A stretch of 6,790 bases of DNA from NCBI GenBank assembly GCA_963838095.1, contig CAWIPO010000004.1, positions 1 to 6,790 on the forward strand, in the 5' to 3' direction. Below the pieces are notes generated by a model, which saw nothing but the letters and a program-made list of their open reading frames with translations, ran no database searches and was not told where the DNA came from. The translations under genes were made by a program, and so were the position numbers. Below are positions 1 to 4,964 of this stretch, one piece after another. Every line of letters starts with the position of its first letter. Position 1 is the first letter of the stretch. The DNA comes from CAWCGU01 sp963838095. GTDB taxonomy: Bacteria; Actinomycetota; Thermoleophilia; Solirubrobacterales; 70-9.

Positions 1-207
1 AGAAGCGCTCAGGTCGCCGCCGCGATAGTCATCGGCGGCGGCATCGTGGAGCCCGGCTTCCCGGCCGAAAGCGGGTTCACGGGAGCGTTCGTCCTCGGGC
101 TTGGCGCCGCCCTCGTCGCGCTCGGAGCAACCGTCGCGATCCCCGGCCGCGCGGACGATCTGCTCTTCGGGAATCCACCGCAGAACGGCACCGTCGCTGG
201 ATCCTGA
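1..207 (+). CDS. C-terminal end of an MFS-type multidrug transporter (5' truncated by window)
   Basis: The frame is open from base 1 to a TGA at 205-207, giving 68 residues with no start inside the window. The fragment has a hydrophobic stretch (AAAIVIGGGIV), a short polar loop (EPGFPAESGF), then a final Gly/Ala/Leu-rich helix (FVLGLGAALVALGATVAIPG) and a soluble tail. This loop, 'F-h-G' entry and last helix resemble the end of 14-helix DHA2-type major facilitator transporters, which export drugs or other small molecules by proton antiport. The family call rests only on this pattern, because no diagnostic MFS motif is in view. It could be another polytopic membrane protein. A hairpin 21 bases downstream may end the transcript. 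Confidence 0.6.
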   Translation, partial: RSAQVAAAIVIGGGIVEPGFPAESGFTGAFVLGLGAALVALGATVAIPGRADDLLFGNPPQNGTVAGS

Positions 208-227
208 GTCAACCGGGGTCGCGAGGT

Positions 228-244
228 GCGCGCCGGACGCGCGC
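228..244 (+). terminator. GC-rich hairpin after the transporter gene
   Basis: A perfect 6-bp inverted repeat (gcgcgc / gcgcgc) flanks a 5-base loop (cggac), 21 bases past the transporter stop. It is followed by ggacttt, a weak T run. The position fits an intrinsic terminator. The short T tract and the ease of forming GC palindromes in such DNA keep confidence low. Confidence 0.35.
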
Positions 245-350
245 GGACTTTCATGCCATCGGGACGATGACGGCGCCCCTCCCGTGGTGTCTAGTTCGAG
301 GTGCACCCGGGCAGACCCGCGGAGCGCCACAGAGAACCGCGAAGGAGGAC

Positions 351-707
351 ATGGCCGAGTACGAGGAGACCCTGCGCAGGCTCGCGCTCAACGACGAGAG
401 CTTCGTCGAATCGGTGCTCGGGATGGGGCGCGACACCGTCGAGGTCTCGCGGCTGGATTCCAAGACGCATGCCCTGGTGCGGCTGGCGGCGTCGCTGGCA
501 ATCGACGCGGCGCCCAGCTCCTACCAGTCGAACGCCGAGACGGCACTGGCCGCGGGCGCCAACATCGACGAGATCGTCGGGACCCTGATCGCGGTGGCTC
601 CTACCGTCGGGCTGACTCGTGTGGTTTCCGCTGCGCCCGAGCTGGCGCTGGCGCTCGGCTACGACGTCGACGCGGCCCTCGAAACACCGGAAGAGGACAC
701 CCAGTGA
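351..707 (+). CDS. Cysteine-free carboxymuconolactone decarboxylase-like protein
   Basis: A 118-residue protein. The start at 351 is chosen because gaaggagg (341-348) sits just upstream; in-frame codons back to 267 lack such a site and encode an unlikely leader. Residues about 38-112 match the all-helical CMD/AhpD-like fold, with the block ETALAAGANIDEIVGTLIAV (63-82) corresponding to the family's 'A-x-AGAT-x-EEI' region. The protein contains no cysteine. The position of the AhpD-type CxxC...H site reads APSSYQSNAE, so peroxidase or disulphide activity of the AhpD kind is not expected. I recall a cysteine-free actinobacterial subgroup ending in similar 'AAPELALALGYDVDAALE' sequence; its function is not established to my knowledge. 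The stop overlaps a downstream GTG, suggesting coupling to a small ORF. Confidence 0.85.
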   Translation: MAEYEETLRRLALNDESFVESVLGMGRDTVEVSRLDSKTHALVRLAASLAIDAAPSSYQSNAETALAAGANIDEIVGTLIAVAPTVGLTRVVSAAPELALALGYDVDAALETPEEDTQ

Positions 708-868
708 ACACTCACCCCGCACCCCGCATCTCTCACCGGGTCGGGCGACGCACCCTACGGCGACTGGTCGAGCGGCGTGGACCGCGGCTCGATCTCGGGA
801 TGCCGGTGCAGCGCCCCGAGCGATCCCGCCCGCTCGCCGTGCAAGCGCTGGATGGGCTCAACGCCTGA
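704..868 (+). CDS. Possible small Arg-rich hypothetical protein, coupled start
   Basis: A GTG at 704-706 overlaps the TGA of the preceding gene as GTGA, with ggaagagg (689-696) upstream as a plausible ribosome binding site. It would encode 54 residues, about one quarter arginine, with no cysteine, membrane segment or known motif. About three quarters of third positions are G or C, lower than in the confident genes here, so coding is uncertain. The GTGA arrangement is used by two stronger gene pairs in this window, which is the main argument for it. I do not recognise the product. It may simply be the open 3' trailer of the CMD-like transcript. Confidence 0.35.
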   Translation: MNTHPAPRISHRVGRRTLRRLVERRGPRLDLGMPVQRPERSRPLAVQALDGLNA

Positions 869-877
869 CGCGCTAAA

Positions 878-891
878 CGGAGGCTCCTCCG
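878..891. repeat. Small inverted repeat cggag-gctc-ctccg
   Basis: Five-base arms with a four-base loop, ten bases after the stop of the small ORF. No T run follows, so it is a weak terminator candidate at best. The same arms with loop actc recur at 4157-4170. Confidence 0.3.
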
Positions 892-939
892 CCTATGTCG
901 GCGAGCGCAGTTGCGGTTCGCGAGCCCGGCCGGCCTGGC

Positions 940-1167
940 GGTCGCCTCCGCCGTGGCGCGCGTGCGGGCAAGGCCGGCTGAGATCTGCACGGCCGCCGCC
1001 GTCTCCGGCCCCTCGCCCCGAACGCGGCCAGCAGGGTGAAGATTCCGGCGTCCAGGCGCCACGGACACCCCGGCGAAGTAGCCCCGCAGCGACGGGACCA
1101 CGCGTCCGGTGATCGCGTGTGCGACGCCGGGCACCGCCCCGCGACGCCGCAGCCATCCATGGATCAT
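940..1167 (-). pseudogene. Possible frameshifted remnant downstream of the antiporter
   Basis: On the minus strand, 28 bases after the antiporter stop, gcggagag stands four bases before an ATG at 1167, a good ribosome binding arrangement. The frame from 1167 reads MIHGWLRRRGAVPGVAHAIT and onward to FAGVSVA with G/C-rich third positions. That signal then drops at about 1053. It continues one base over as LDAGIFTLLAAFGA, then appears to return to the first frame as EGPETAAAVQISAGLA. A stretch with a membrane-like segment split over frames suggests a decayed or mis-sequenced last gene of the antiporter cluster. I recognise no family. GC-rich DNA often gives open shadow frames, so this may be noncoding. 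Confidence 0.25.
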
Positions 1168-1195
1168 GGAGCTCTCCGCCTGCCGACGGGACGAC

Positions 1196-2500
1196 TTACG
1201 TCCGCTGGCTTGCCGGCGCCGCGTCGTTCAGCTGCTCCGCGGGTCCACGGGCGCGCGTCACCTCGGCCGGGGCGCTCTCCATCGGCGGGGGCTTGTCGCG
1301 CGGGTGCCGCTCGAACCAGCGGGCGTAGCGCCCCGCGAGCGGCGCCGCGCTGAGGCCGTGGGCCAAGACCGAGAGCCCCACCGTGACGTAGATGACATTC
1401 ACGATCAGGTGCTCGTGAGGGAGTGCCGACTCCTCGACCACGATCACCGCGAAGACGATCGATGCCAGGCCCCGGGGACCGAACCAGCCGAGGAATCCGA
1501 CCGTCGGCGCCCTGGCGCGCGACCCCAACATCGCGATCGCGACCGGCAGCATCCGCACGACGGTGAGGCTGAGGACCGCGTACAGCACGAGCTCCCAGGT
1601 CAGCTCGCCGACCGCGGGACCGAGCAGAATGGCCCCGAAGATCACGAAGGTCGCGCCGTTGAGCACGTTCCCCACTTCCTCGCTGAGCTCGTTGAGGTCC
1701 TCAGGGTCACGCTTGAGCGCCGCGCGAAACACCATGCCCCCGACGAACGCCGCGATGAAGCCCGACCCGTTGAGCCCGACAGCGATCCCGTATGCGAGAG
1801 CCGCGCCGGCAGCAGGGATGACCTGCCGCCACTGAGGCGCGATCAGATCTCGCCGACCGGCGTGGATGACGACGGCCGCGATCAGCAGACCGGCCGCAAC
1901 ACCTCCGACTACGCCGTAGCCGATCTCCTCGAGCAGAAGCGTGCCCGCGCTGCGCCCGTGCGAGATCTCGGACTCCACATCGGCCACGGCCACGGCGGCG
2001 AACAGCAGCGGCACGCAGATCCCGTCGTTGAGCCCGCTCTCGACGTTCAGGCCCTGGCGAATTCGCTGTGGGACCCGCGGCTCGGTTACGACCGCCTGGC
2101 CAAGTGCAGCGTCAGTCGGAGCCAGCACGATTGCGAGGATCACGGCCTCCTCGATGGACAACTGCCCGAAGATCCCGGCCGCCGCAACGGCCCCGAGTGC
2201 GATCGTCAGCGGGAGGCCGATGCCGAGGAGGCGCAGCGGCACACCGACCTCACGCCGAAGCTGCCCGAGATCGATGCGCGAGGCGTCGCAAAACAGCACC
2301 AGCGCCAAAGTCGCCTCCGCCAGCGTTCGCACGGCCGAACTCGAGCTGTCGACGTCGATCTCGCCGAGCACCTTGGGCCCGACCAGCAACCCGACGACGA
2401 CGAACAGCATCGCCGCCGTGACCGGCGTCCCCGACAGCCGCCCCGAAACCGCTCCAACGACGAGCAGCGTGAGCGCCACGATCGCAAGGGCCCAGTCCAT
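1196..2500 (-). CDS. Cation:proton antiporter (CPA / NhaP-type Na+(K+)/H+ exchanger)
   Basis: A 434-residue polytopic inner-membrane protein, starting at ATG 2500 with gagggctccga upstream (GAGGG, six-base spacer). The CPA transport core is clear. APTDAALGQAVV (127-138) holds the unwound-helix T129-D130, and NVESGLNDG (152-160) holds the paired N158-D159 expected of the ion-binding helix. GWFGPRGLASIVFA (338-351) matches the late conserved G-x-RG helix. About 12 hydrophobic segments run from residue 2 to about 388, followed by a polar, Pro/Ala-rich tail of roughly 45 residues with no regulatory domain. The family exchanges Na+ or K+ for protons to control pH and ion balance. The ND pair suggests an electroneutral CPA1-like mode, but ion choice cannot be read from sequence. 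It lies 12 bases after a DUF2550-like gene and is probably co-transcribed with it. Confidence 0.95.
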   Translation of the reverse strand: MDWALAIVALTLLVVGAVSGRLSGTPVTAAMLFVVVGLLVGPKVLGEIDVDSSSSAVRTLAEATLALVLFCDASRIDLGQLRREVGVPLRLLGIGLPLTIALGAVAAAGIFGQLSIEEAVILAIVLAPTDAALGQAVVTEPRVPQRIRQGLNVESGLNDGICVPLLFAAVAVADVESEISHGRSAGTLLLEEIGYGVVGGVAAGLLIAAVVIHAGRRDLIAPQWRQVIPAAGAALAYGIAVGLNGSGFIAAFVGGMVFRAALKRDPEDLNELSEEVGNVLNGATFVIFGAILLGPAVGELTWELVLYAVLSLTVVRMLPVAIAMLGSRARAPTVGFLGWFGPRGLASIVFAVIVVEESALPHEHLIVNVIYVTVGLSVLAHGLSAAPLAGRYARWFERHPRDKPPPMESAPAEVTRARGPAEQLNDAAPASQRT

Positions 2501-2512
2501 TCGGAGCCCTCG

Positions 2513-2944
2513 CTAGCGGGAGACCGTCCCGGCTGGATCGATCTCTGTCGCGCGCGCGAACGGACCGAGGAGCGCGGAGGCTTGCTCTGGGGCGGCAGCC
2601 ACCTCGACGATTTCGCCGTCCGCAGCCGCCAACGTGGCGATCGCGGGCTCGTCAGCGAGGCGGTGCAGCTTCTTGCGCTCCTCGGGGTCTGCCGCTCGTG
2701 GCGTGGCGGCGCTGACCCAGAGCAGTTCCTCGTTCCAAGCGGCCGGACTTCCTCGCCATGCGAAGACGTCCGAGACCCAGATTGCGTGACCGCGGGTCCA
2801 GCGCTTCTTCCCGGGCCGGCGGACGCGTACCGGAACGTCGCCGTACCGCTTGCGCAGCCTCCGATTGTTGAAAAGCAGCATGAAGATGCCGATGGCGCAG
2901 AGCCAGAGGGGTACCCCCAGCGCTGCGAGGATTGCCCAGATCAC
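2513..2944 (-). CDS. DUF2550-like single-pass membrane protein
   Basis: A 143-residue protein starting at GTG 2944, which has a near-ideal ribosome binding site (aaaggag, seven-base spacer). Reading further upstream in this frame only gives shadow sequence of the preceding gene. Residues 3-25 form a membrane segment, followed by a very basic stretch (NNRRLRKRYGDVPVRVRRPG, 26-45) and a small soluble domain with conserved-looking aromatics (W49, W56, F61-W63, W74 region). The order of helix, RR-rich linker, 'W..G' block and 'L-W-V' strand resembles actinobacterial DUF2550, whose role is unknown. By the positive-inside rule the soluble part should be cytoplasmic. Its start overlaps the stop of the upstream 95-residue gene, and the antiporter begins 12 bases after its stop, so it may be an accessory or assembly partner of the antiporter. 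That role is inference. Confidence 0.75.
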   Translation of the reverse strand: MIWAILAALGVPLWLCAIGIFMLLFNNRRLRKRYGDVPVRVRRPGKKRWTRGHAIWVSDVFAWRGSPAAWNEELLWVSAATPRAADPEERKKLHRLADEPAIATLAAADGEIVEVAAAPEQASALLGPFARATEIDPAGTVSR

Positions 2945-3228
2945 GATTGATCTCCTTTCGGAGCTATCAGCACCCCGGCATCGAGCTCGAACCGCCGGGC
3001 GGCCCGCTCCTCGCACCGAAGCGCATCGAGGAACGAGAGGTAGAGGTGATGGCGGTCGCGCCAGTTGGCGGCACACCACTCCTTGTAGGTGCGCACCACC
3101 CGCTGCGCGGCACGTCTCCATTCCTGAAGGTGCTCCGTCCGTAGACCCGACGAGTTGCCAACACCGGCGCACGGCAACAGGTCGAGCGTTGGGCCGACAG
3201 CTGGCGACTTGTGCGTACGCGGGAACAT
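2941..3228 (-). CDS. Hypothetical helical protein (95 aa), coupled to the DUF2550-like gene
   Basis: A 95-residue protein of unknown function. From about residue 31 it is strongly helical and rich in Arg, Trp and aromatics (TEHLQEWRRAAQRVVRTYKE, then WCAANWRDRHHLYLSFLDAL, then a charged EERAARR segment), with no membrane span or signal peptide. It ends at TGA 2941-2943, overlapping the next gene's GTG as GTGA. The ATG at 3228 has gggagg upstream but with a 12-base spacer. An internal start is possible because residues 1-30 are low in structure and look less coding. It is probably a cytoplasmic member of the antiporter cluster. I recognise no family. Confidence 0.65.
   Translation of the reverse strand: MFPRTHKSPAVGPTLDLLPCAGVGNSSGLRTEHLQEWRRAAQRVVRTYKEWCAANWRDRHHLYLSFLDALRCEERAARRFELDAGVLIAPKGDQS
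2945..2960 (-). promoter_or_regulatory. Ribosome binding site fixing the GTG start at 2944
   Basis: On the minus strand cgaaaggagatcaatc precedes GTG 2944, with AAGGAG seven bases from the start. It lies inside the last codons of the upstream 95-residue gene, so translation through it should couple the two genes. Confidence 0.7.
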
Positions 3229-3300
3229 TGAGCGACCGTACCTCCCGAGGTCGCGACTCTCATCGTCCCGATGGGATGGTTCCGCAGATCGAGCGACGGT

Positions 3301-3516
3301 CTAGCGCCTCGGGCTCAAGCTGTCGAGGCGCCTCTGCAGCAAAGCTTGGGCGTGCCTCAGCCTCCGGACCTGAGCGGCGGGGGTTTGCGCACGCTCCCGC
3401 CGGGCCTGAAGGGACTCCCTGAGCTCGTCGGCCGCGGCCCGGAGGTCCGCGATCTGGGCCCTGGACCCGTCGGTCTCGGCCTGCCTGCTCTCTATAGCGT
3501 CGATCCGACCCTCCAT
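3301..3516 (-). CDS. Short coiled-coil hypothetical protein (71 aa)
   Basis: A 71-residue, Arg/Glu/Ala/Leu-rich protein that is almost entirely predicted helix. Residues about 3-38 and 46-66 (IDAIESRQAETDGSRAQIAD... and VRRLRHAQALLQRRLDSL) show heptad-like hydrophobic spacing typical of coiled coils. It has no cysteine, membrane segment or catalytic motif. Codon third positions are G/C-rich on this strand and poor in the opposing open frame, which supports this strand. The ATG at 3516 has only a weak ribosome binding site (cgagag). It lies in the same frame as the upstream membrane coiled-coil protein, separated by one TAG and 14 open codons. It may therefore be the detached C-terminal part of that protein. 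If separate, it may pair with it through the coiled coils. Confidence 0.6.
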   Translation of the reverse strand: MEGRIDAIESRQAETDGSRAQIADLRAAADELRESLQARRERAQTPAAQVRRLRHAQALLQRRLDSLSPRR

Positions 3517-3558
3517 GGTGCTCTCGCGACTGAAGCCCCTGCGCGTTGCGACCCCGAC

Positions 3559-3996
3559 CTAGTTCCCAATCGCCGCGACATCCCGGCTGGCCCGCCCGAG
3601 CTCTTGCTTGGCCAGCCGCCCGCTCCGCTGCGCGAGCGTCCCCTTGAGCGACTGAAGCCGCTCCTGACCGCTGCCGAGCTCGGAGCGCGTCGGCTCGGAG
3701 AGTTGATCGCCAAGAAGCGAGCGCACCTGTCCGACCCCGCTGCCGACGTCGGCGAGCTGTGATGACAGGCTCGCCAGCTTGGCCTGCGCCTTCGCGCTCA
3801 GCTGCTCGGCGTTCGCGATCGCGTTCGACATCAGCTCGTTCGTCATCGCCAGAGAGCGGTTCAACTTCTCCAGCTCGGCGACAAGCGTCTTGGCGTCCTC
3901 GACGGCTTCCGGCGTGCCCGGGTCGGCCTTGTGTACGACTGCCAGCCTGGTCACACCGATCGCAAGCAGCAGCGCCATCAGCGCGATCACCACCAC
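3559..3996 (-). CDS. Membrane-anchored coiled-coil protein
   Basis: 145 residues from GTG 3996. Residues 2-21 (VVIALMALLLAIGVTRLAVV) form one membrane helix. From about residue 33 a long helical, coiled-coil-like domain follows (AVEDAKTLVAELEKLNRSLA, ELMSNAIANAEQLSAKAQAK, ASLSSQLADVGSGVGQVRSL). This layout resembles the membrane and periplasm-facing part of chemoreceptor-like or cell-envelope spacer proteins, but no HAMP, signalling or enzymatic domain is present. The start is doubtful: there are three GTG codons in a row and no good ribosome binding site. The frame stays open upstream with a Pro/Ala-rich stretch (PPAGPAPAWG), and an acidic coding-looking stretch lies further up in another frame. 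The native N-terminus may therefore be lost. It would be the first gene of the minus-strand antiporter cluster. Confidence 0.7.
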   Translation of the reverse strand: MVVIALMALLLAIGVTRLAVVHKADPGTPEAVEDAKTLVAELEKLNRSLAMTNELMSNAIANAEQLSAKAQAKLASLSSQLADVGSGVGQVRSLLGDQLSEPTRSELGSGQERLQSLKGTLAQRSGRLAKQELGRASRDVAAIGN

Positions 3997-4021
3997 GCCC
4001 CAGGCGGGCGCCGGCCCCGCC

Positions 4022-4170
4022 GGAGGCCGAGTGGTCGGGGGGCTCCTCGGGCGGCGCTTACTCGTCCCCAGCCTCGACGGCCAGCGGCTCGGAATGGTCG
4101 ACCTCCGCCGCGTCCGAGGCGGCGTCTGGGTCCGCCTCCGCAGAGGGCCACGTGGTCGGAGACTCCTCCG
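4022..4170 (-). pseudogene. Acidic/proline-rich coding remnant upstream of the membrane coiled-coil gene
   Basis: A minus-strand frame reads PEESPTTWPSAEADPDAASD, then AAEVDHSEPLAVEAGDE, and stops at TAA 4058-4060. A third of these residues are Asp or Glu and third positions are G/C-rich. The same frame keeps this character after the stop (APPEEPPDHSASGGAGA), then the signal passes to the frame of the membrane coiled-coil gene. This is what a cytoplasmic acidic-Pro N-terminal domain would look like after one nonsense change and one frameshift. No start codon exists in this frame above 4058, and the signal ends near 4170, where the plus-strand LuxR fragment begins. It could also be chance low-complexity sequence. 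Confidence 0.4.
4157..4170. repeat. Inverted repeat cggag-actc-ctccg at the head-to-head junction
   Basis: Five-base arms with a four-base loop, ending exactly where the LuxR-type fragment's GTG at 4171 begins and where the minus-strand acidic coding signal ends. Its first arm also supplies the only ribosome-binding-like ggag for that GTG. The arms match those at 878-891. Confidence 0.35.
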
Positions 4171-4473
4171 GTGGCCGTCGGCGGCTCCGTGATCGACTCG
4201 AAGATCGTGGAGGTGCTGGTGGCGGCGCGGGCGCGCGCGGAGAACTCGCCGCTGCTCGAGCTAACCCCGCGCGAGCGCGAGGTGCTCGCGGAGATCGCCG
4301 AGGGCAAGAGCAACATGGCGATCGCCGAGTCGCTCGTGCTGACCAAGCGGGCCGTCGAGAAGCACATCAACTCGATATTCATGAAGCTCGGGCTCGCCGA
4401 CGCCGACGACGTGAGCAAGCGCGTAAAGGCGGCGCTGATCTTCCTCTCCGACCTTTCCCCGCTGGATCGGTGA
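4171..4473 (+). CDS. LuxR/NarL-type DNA-binding output domain lacking its receiver
   Basis: 100 residues if started at GTG 4171 (ggag nine bases upstream); GTG 4189 is an alternative. Residues 31-94 form a complete LuxR_C helix-turn-helix: LTPREREVLAEIAEGKSNMA (31-50), then IAESLVLTKRAVEKHINSIF (51-70) with the recognition helix, then MKLGL (71-75). The tail is VKAALIFLSD (85-94). Residues 1-10 (VAVGGSVIDS) match the linker that normally follows the last receiver helix in NarL-type regulators ('rVaaGGsvIDp'). So this looks like a two-domain response regulator whose 5' half, including the phosphoacceptor domain, has been cut off. Upstream plus-strand sequence encodes no receiver. It might bind DNA constitutively, or be a nonfunctional remnant. 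A receiver-only gene follows 84 bases after its stop. Confidence 0.8.
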   Translation: MAVGGSVIDSKIVEVLVAARARAENSPLLELTPREREVLAEIAEGKSNMAIAESLVLTKRAVEKHINSIFMKLGLADADDVSKRVKAALIFLSDLSPLDR

Positions 4474-4557
4474 GGATGACGGTGGTGCCACCGCCCCCTG
4501 GACGAGACCGGCGAACGACCTTGCGGACAACCGGCCGCTGCTGCGACGCTCGTCAGC

Positions 4558-4943
4558 ATGGGCAGACGCACGCCAGTGAGGGTCGTAACCGTGGACGACC
4601 AGCCGATCTTCCGCGCCGCCGCCCGGGACGTGATCGACGCTACGGCCGGCTTCGAGGCGGTCGGCGAGGCGGCCTCGGGCGAGGATGCCCTGCGGGTGGT
4701 CGACGAGCTCGGGCCTCAGCTGGTCCTGCTCGACGGGCGCATGCCGGGTATGGACGGGATCGAGACCGCGCTGCGGCTCACGGCCGCCACCCGGCGGTGA
4801 CCGTGGTGCTGATCTCGCTCGAGGATCCCGACGACCTGCCGTCGACGGCGACGCGTTGCGGCGCCGCGGCGCTGATCCGCAAGCAGGACTTCGGCCCCGC
4901 CCCGCTGCGCGCCGTCTGGGGCGCGCACGAAGGTAATGACTGA
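4558..4943 (+). pseudogene. Receiver-only response regulator with a one-base frameshift
   Basis: From ATG 4558 the frame gives a CheY-like receiver: VRVVTVDDQPIF (7-18) with acidic pocket D13-D14, and LVLLDGRMPGMDGIETALRL (55-74) with phosphoacceptor D59. It then runs into TGA at 4798-4800 after 80 codons. The rest of the fold continues one base over from 4788: HPAVTVVLISLEDPDDLPST, with the Ser/Thr switch position in LIS, and GAAALIRKQDF with the conserved Lys, to TGA 4941-4943. A single missing C at 4787-4788 (expected gcc gcc cac ccg) explains it. Rejoined, the protein is about 128 residues, a whole receiver with no output domain. No clear ribosome binding site precedes ATG 4558; GTG 4576 is an alternative. 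The next gene starts 21 bases on. Confidence 0.85.
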
Positions 4944-4964
4944 CCGCGAGGGCGAGCCGGGCTG

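Larger units (their letters stand above)
869..1195. other. Stretch without an intact gene
   Basis: No single frame on either strand has convincing coding character across these 327 bases. The plus strand has only a 28-codon ATG ORF at 895-981 with a distant ggagg, which I do not support as a gene. The minus strand carries the possible frameshifted remnant described separately at 940-1167. A perfect 10-base palindrome (atccatggat, 1155-1164) lies at that remnant's possible start and has no assigned role. Confidence 0.5.

Noticed and set aside
101..868. A 255-codon plus-strand open frame across the CMD-like gene
   Set aside because: It runs through the CMD-like gene in a different frame with Arg-rich shadow composition. 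Only its last 54 codons, from the coupled GTG, were kept as a weak candidate.
1155..1164. Palindrome atccatggat as an operator or terminator
   Set aside because: A single 10-base palindrome with no second copy, no loop and no T run; it overlaps clustered ATGs by chance as easily as by function.
1109..2950. A 613-codon open frame on the plus strand opposite the antiporter and DUF2550-like genes
   Set aside because: It is the antisense shadow of well-supported minus-strand genes; it is rich in Arg, Asp, His and Gln with no domain pattern, as expected from high-GC opposite frames.
3271..3762. A 163-codon plus-strand open frame opposite the two coiled-coil genes
   Set aside because: Its third positions are poor in G/C (many codons such as cct, caa, gct), while the minus-strand frames have the expected bias and coiled-coil character.
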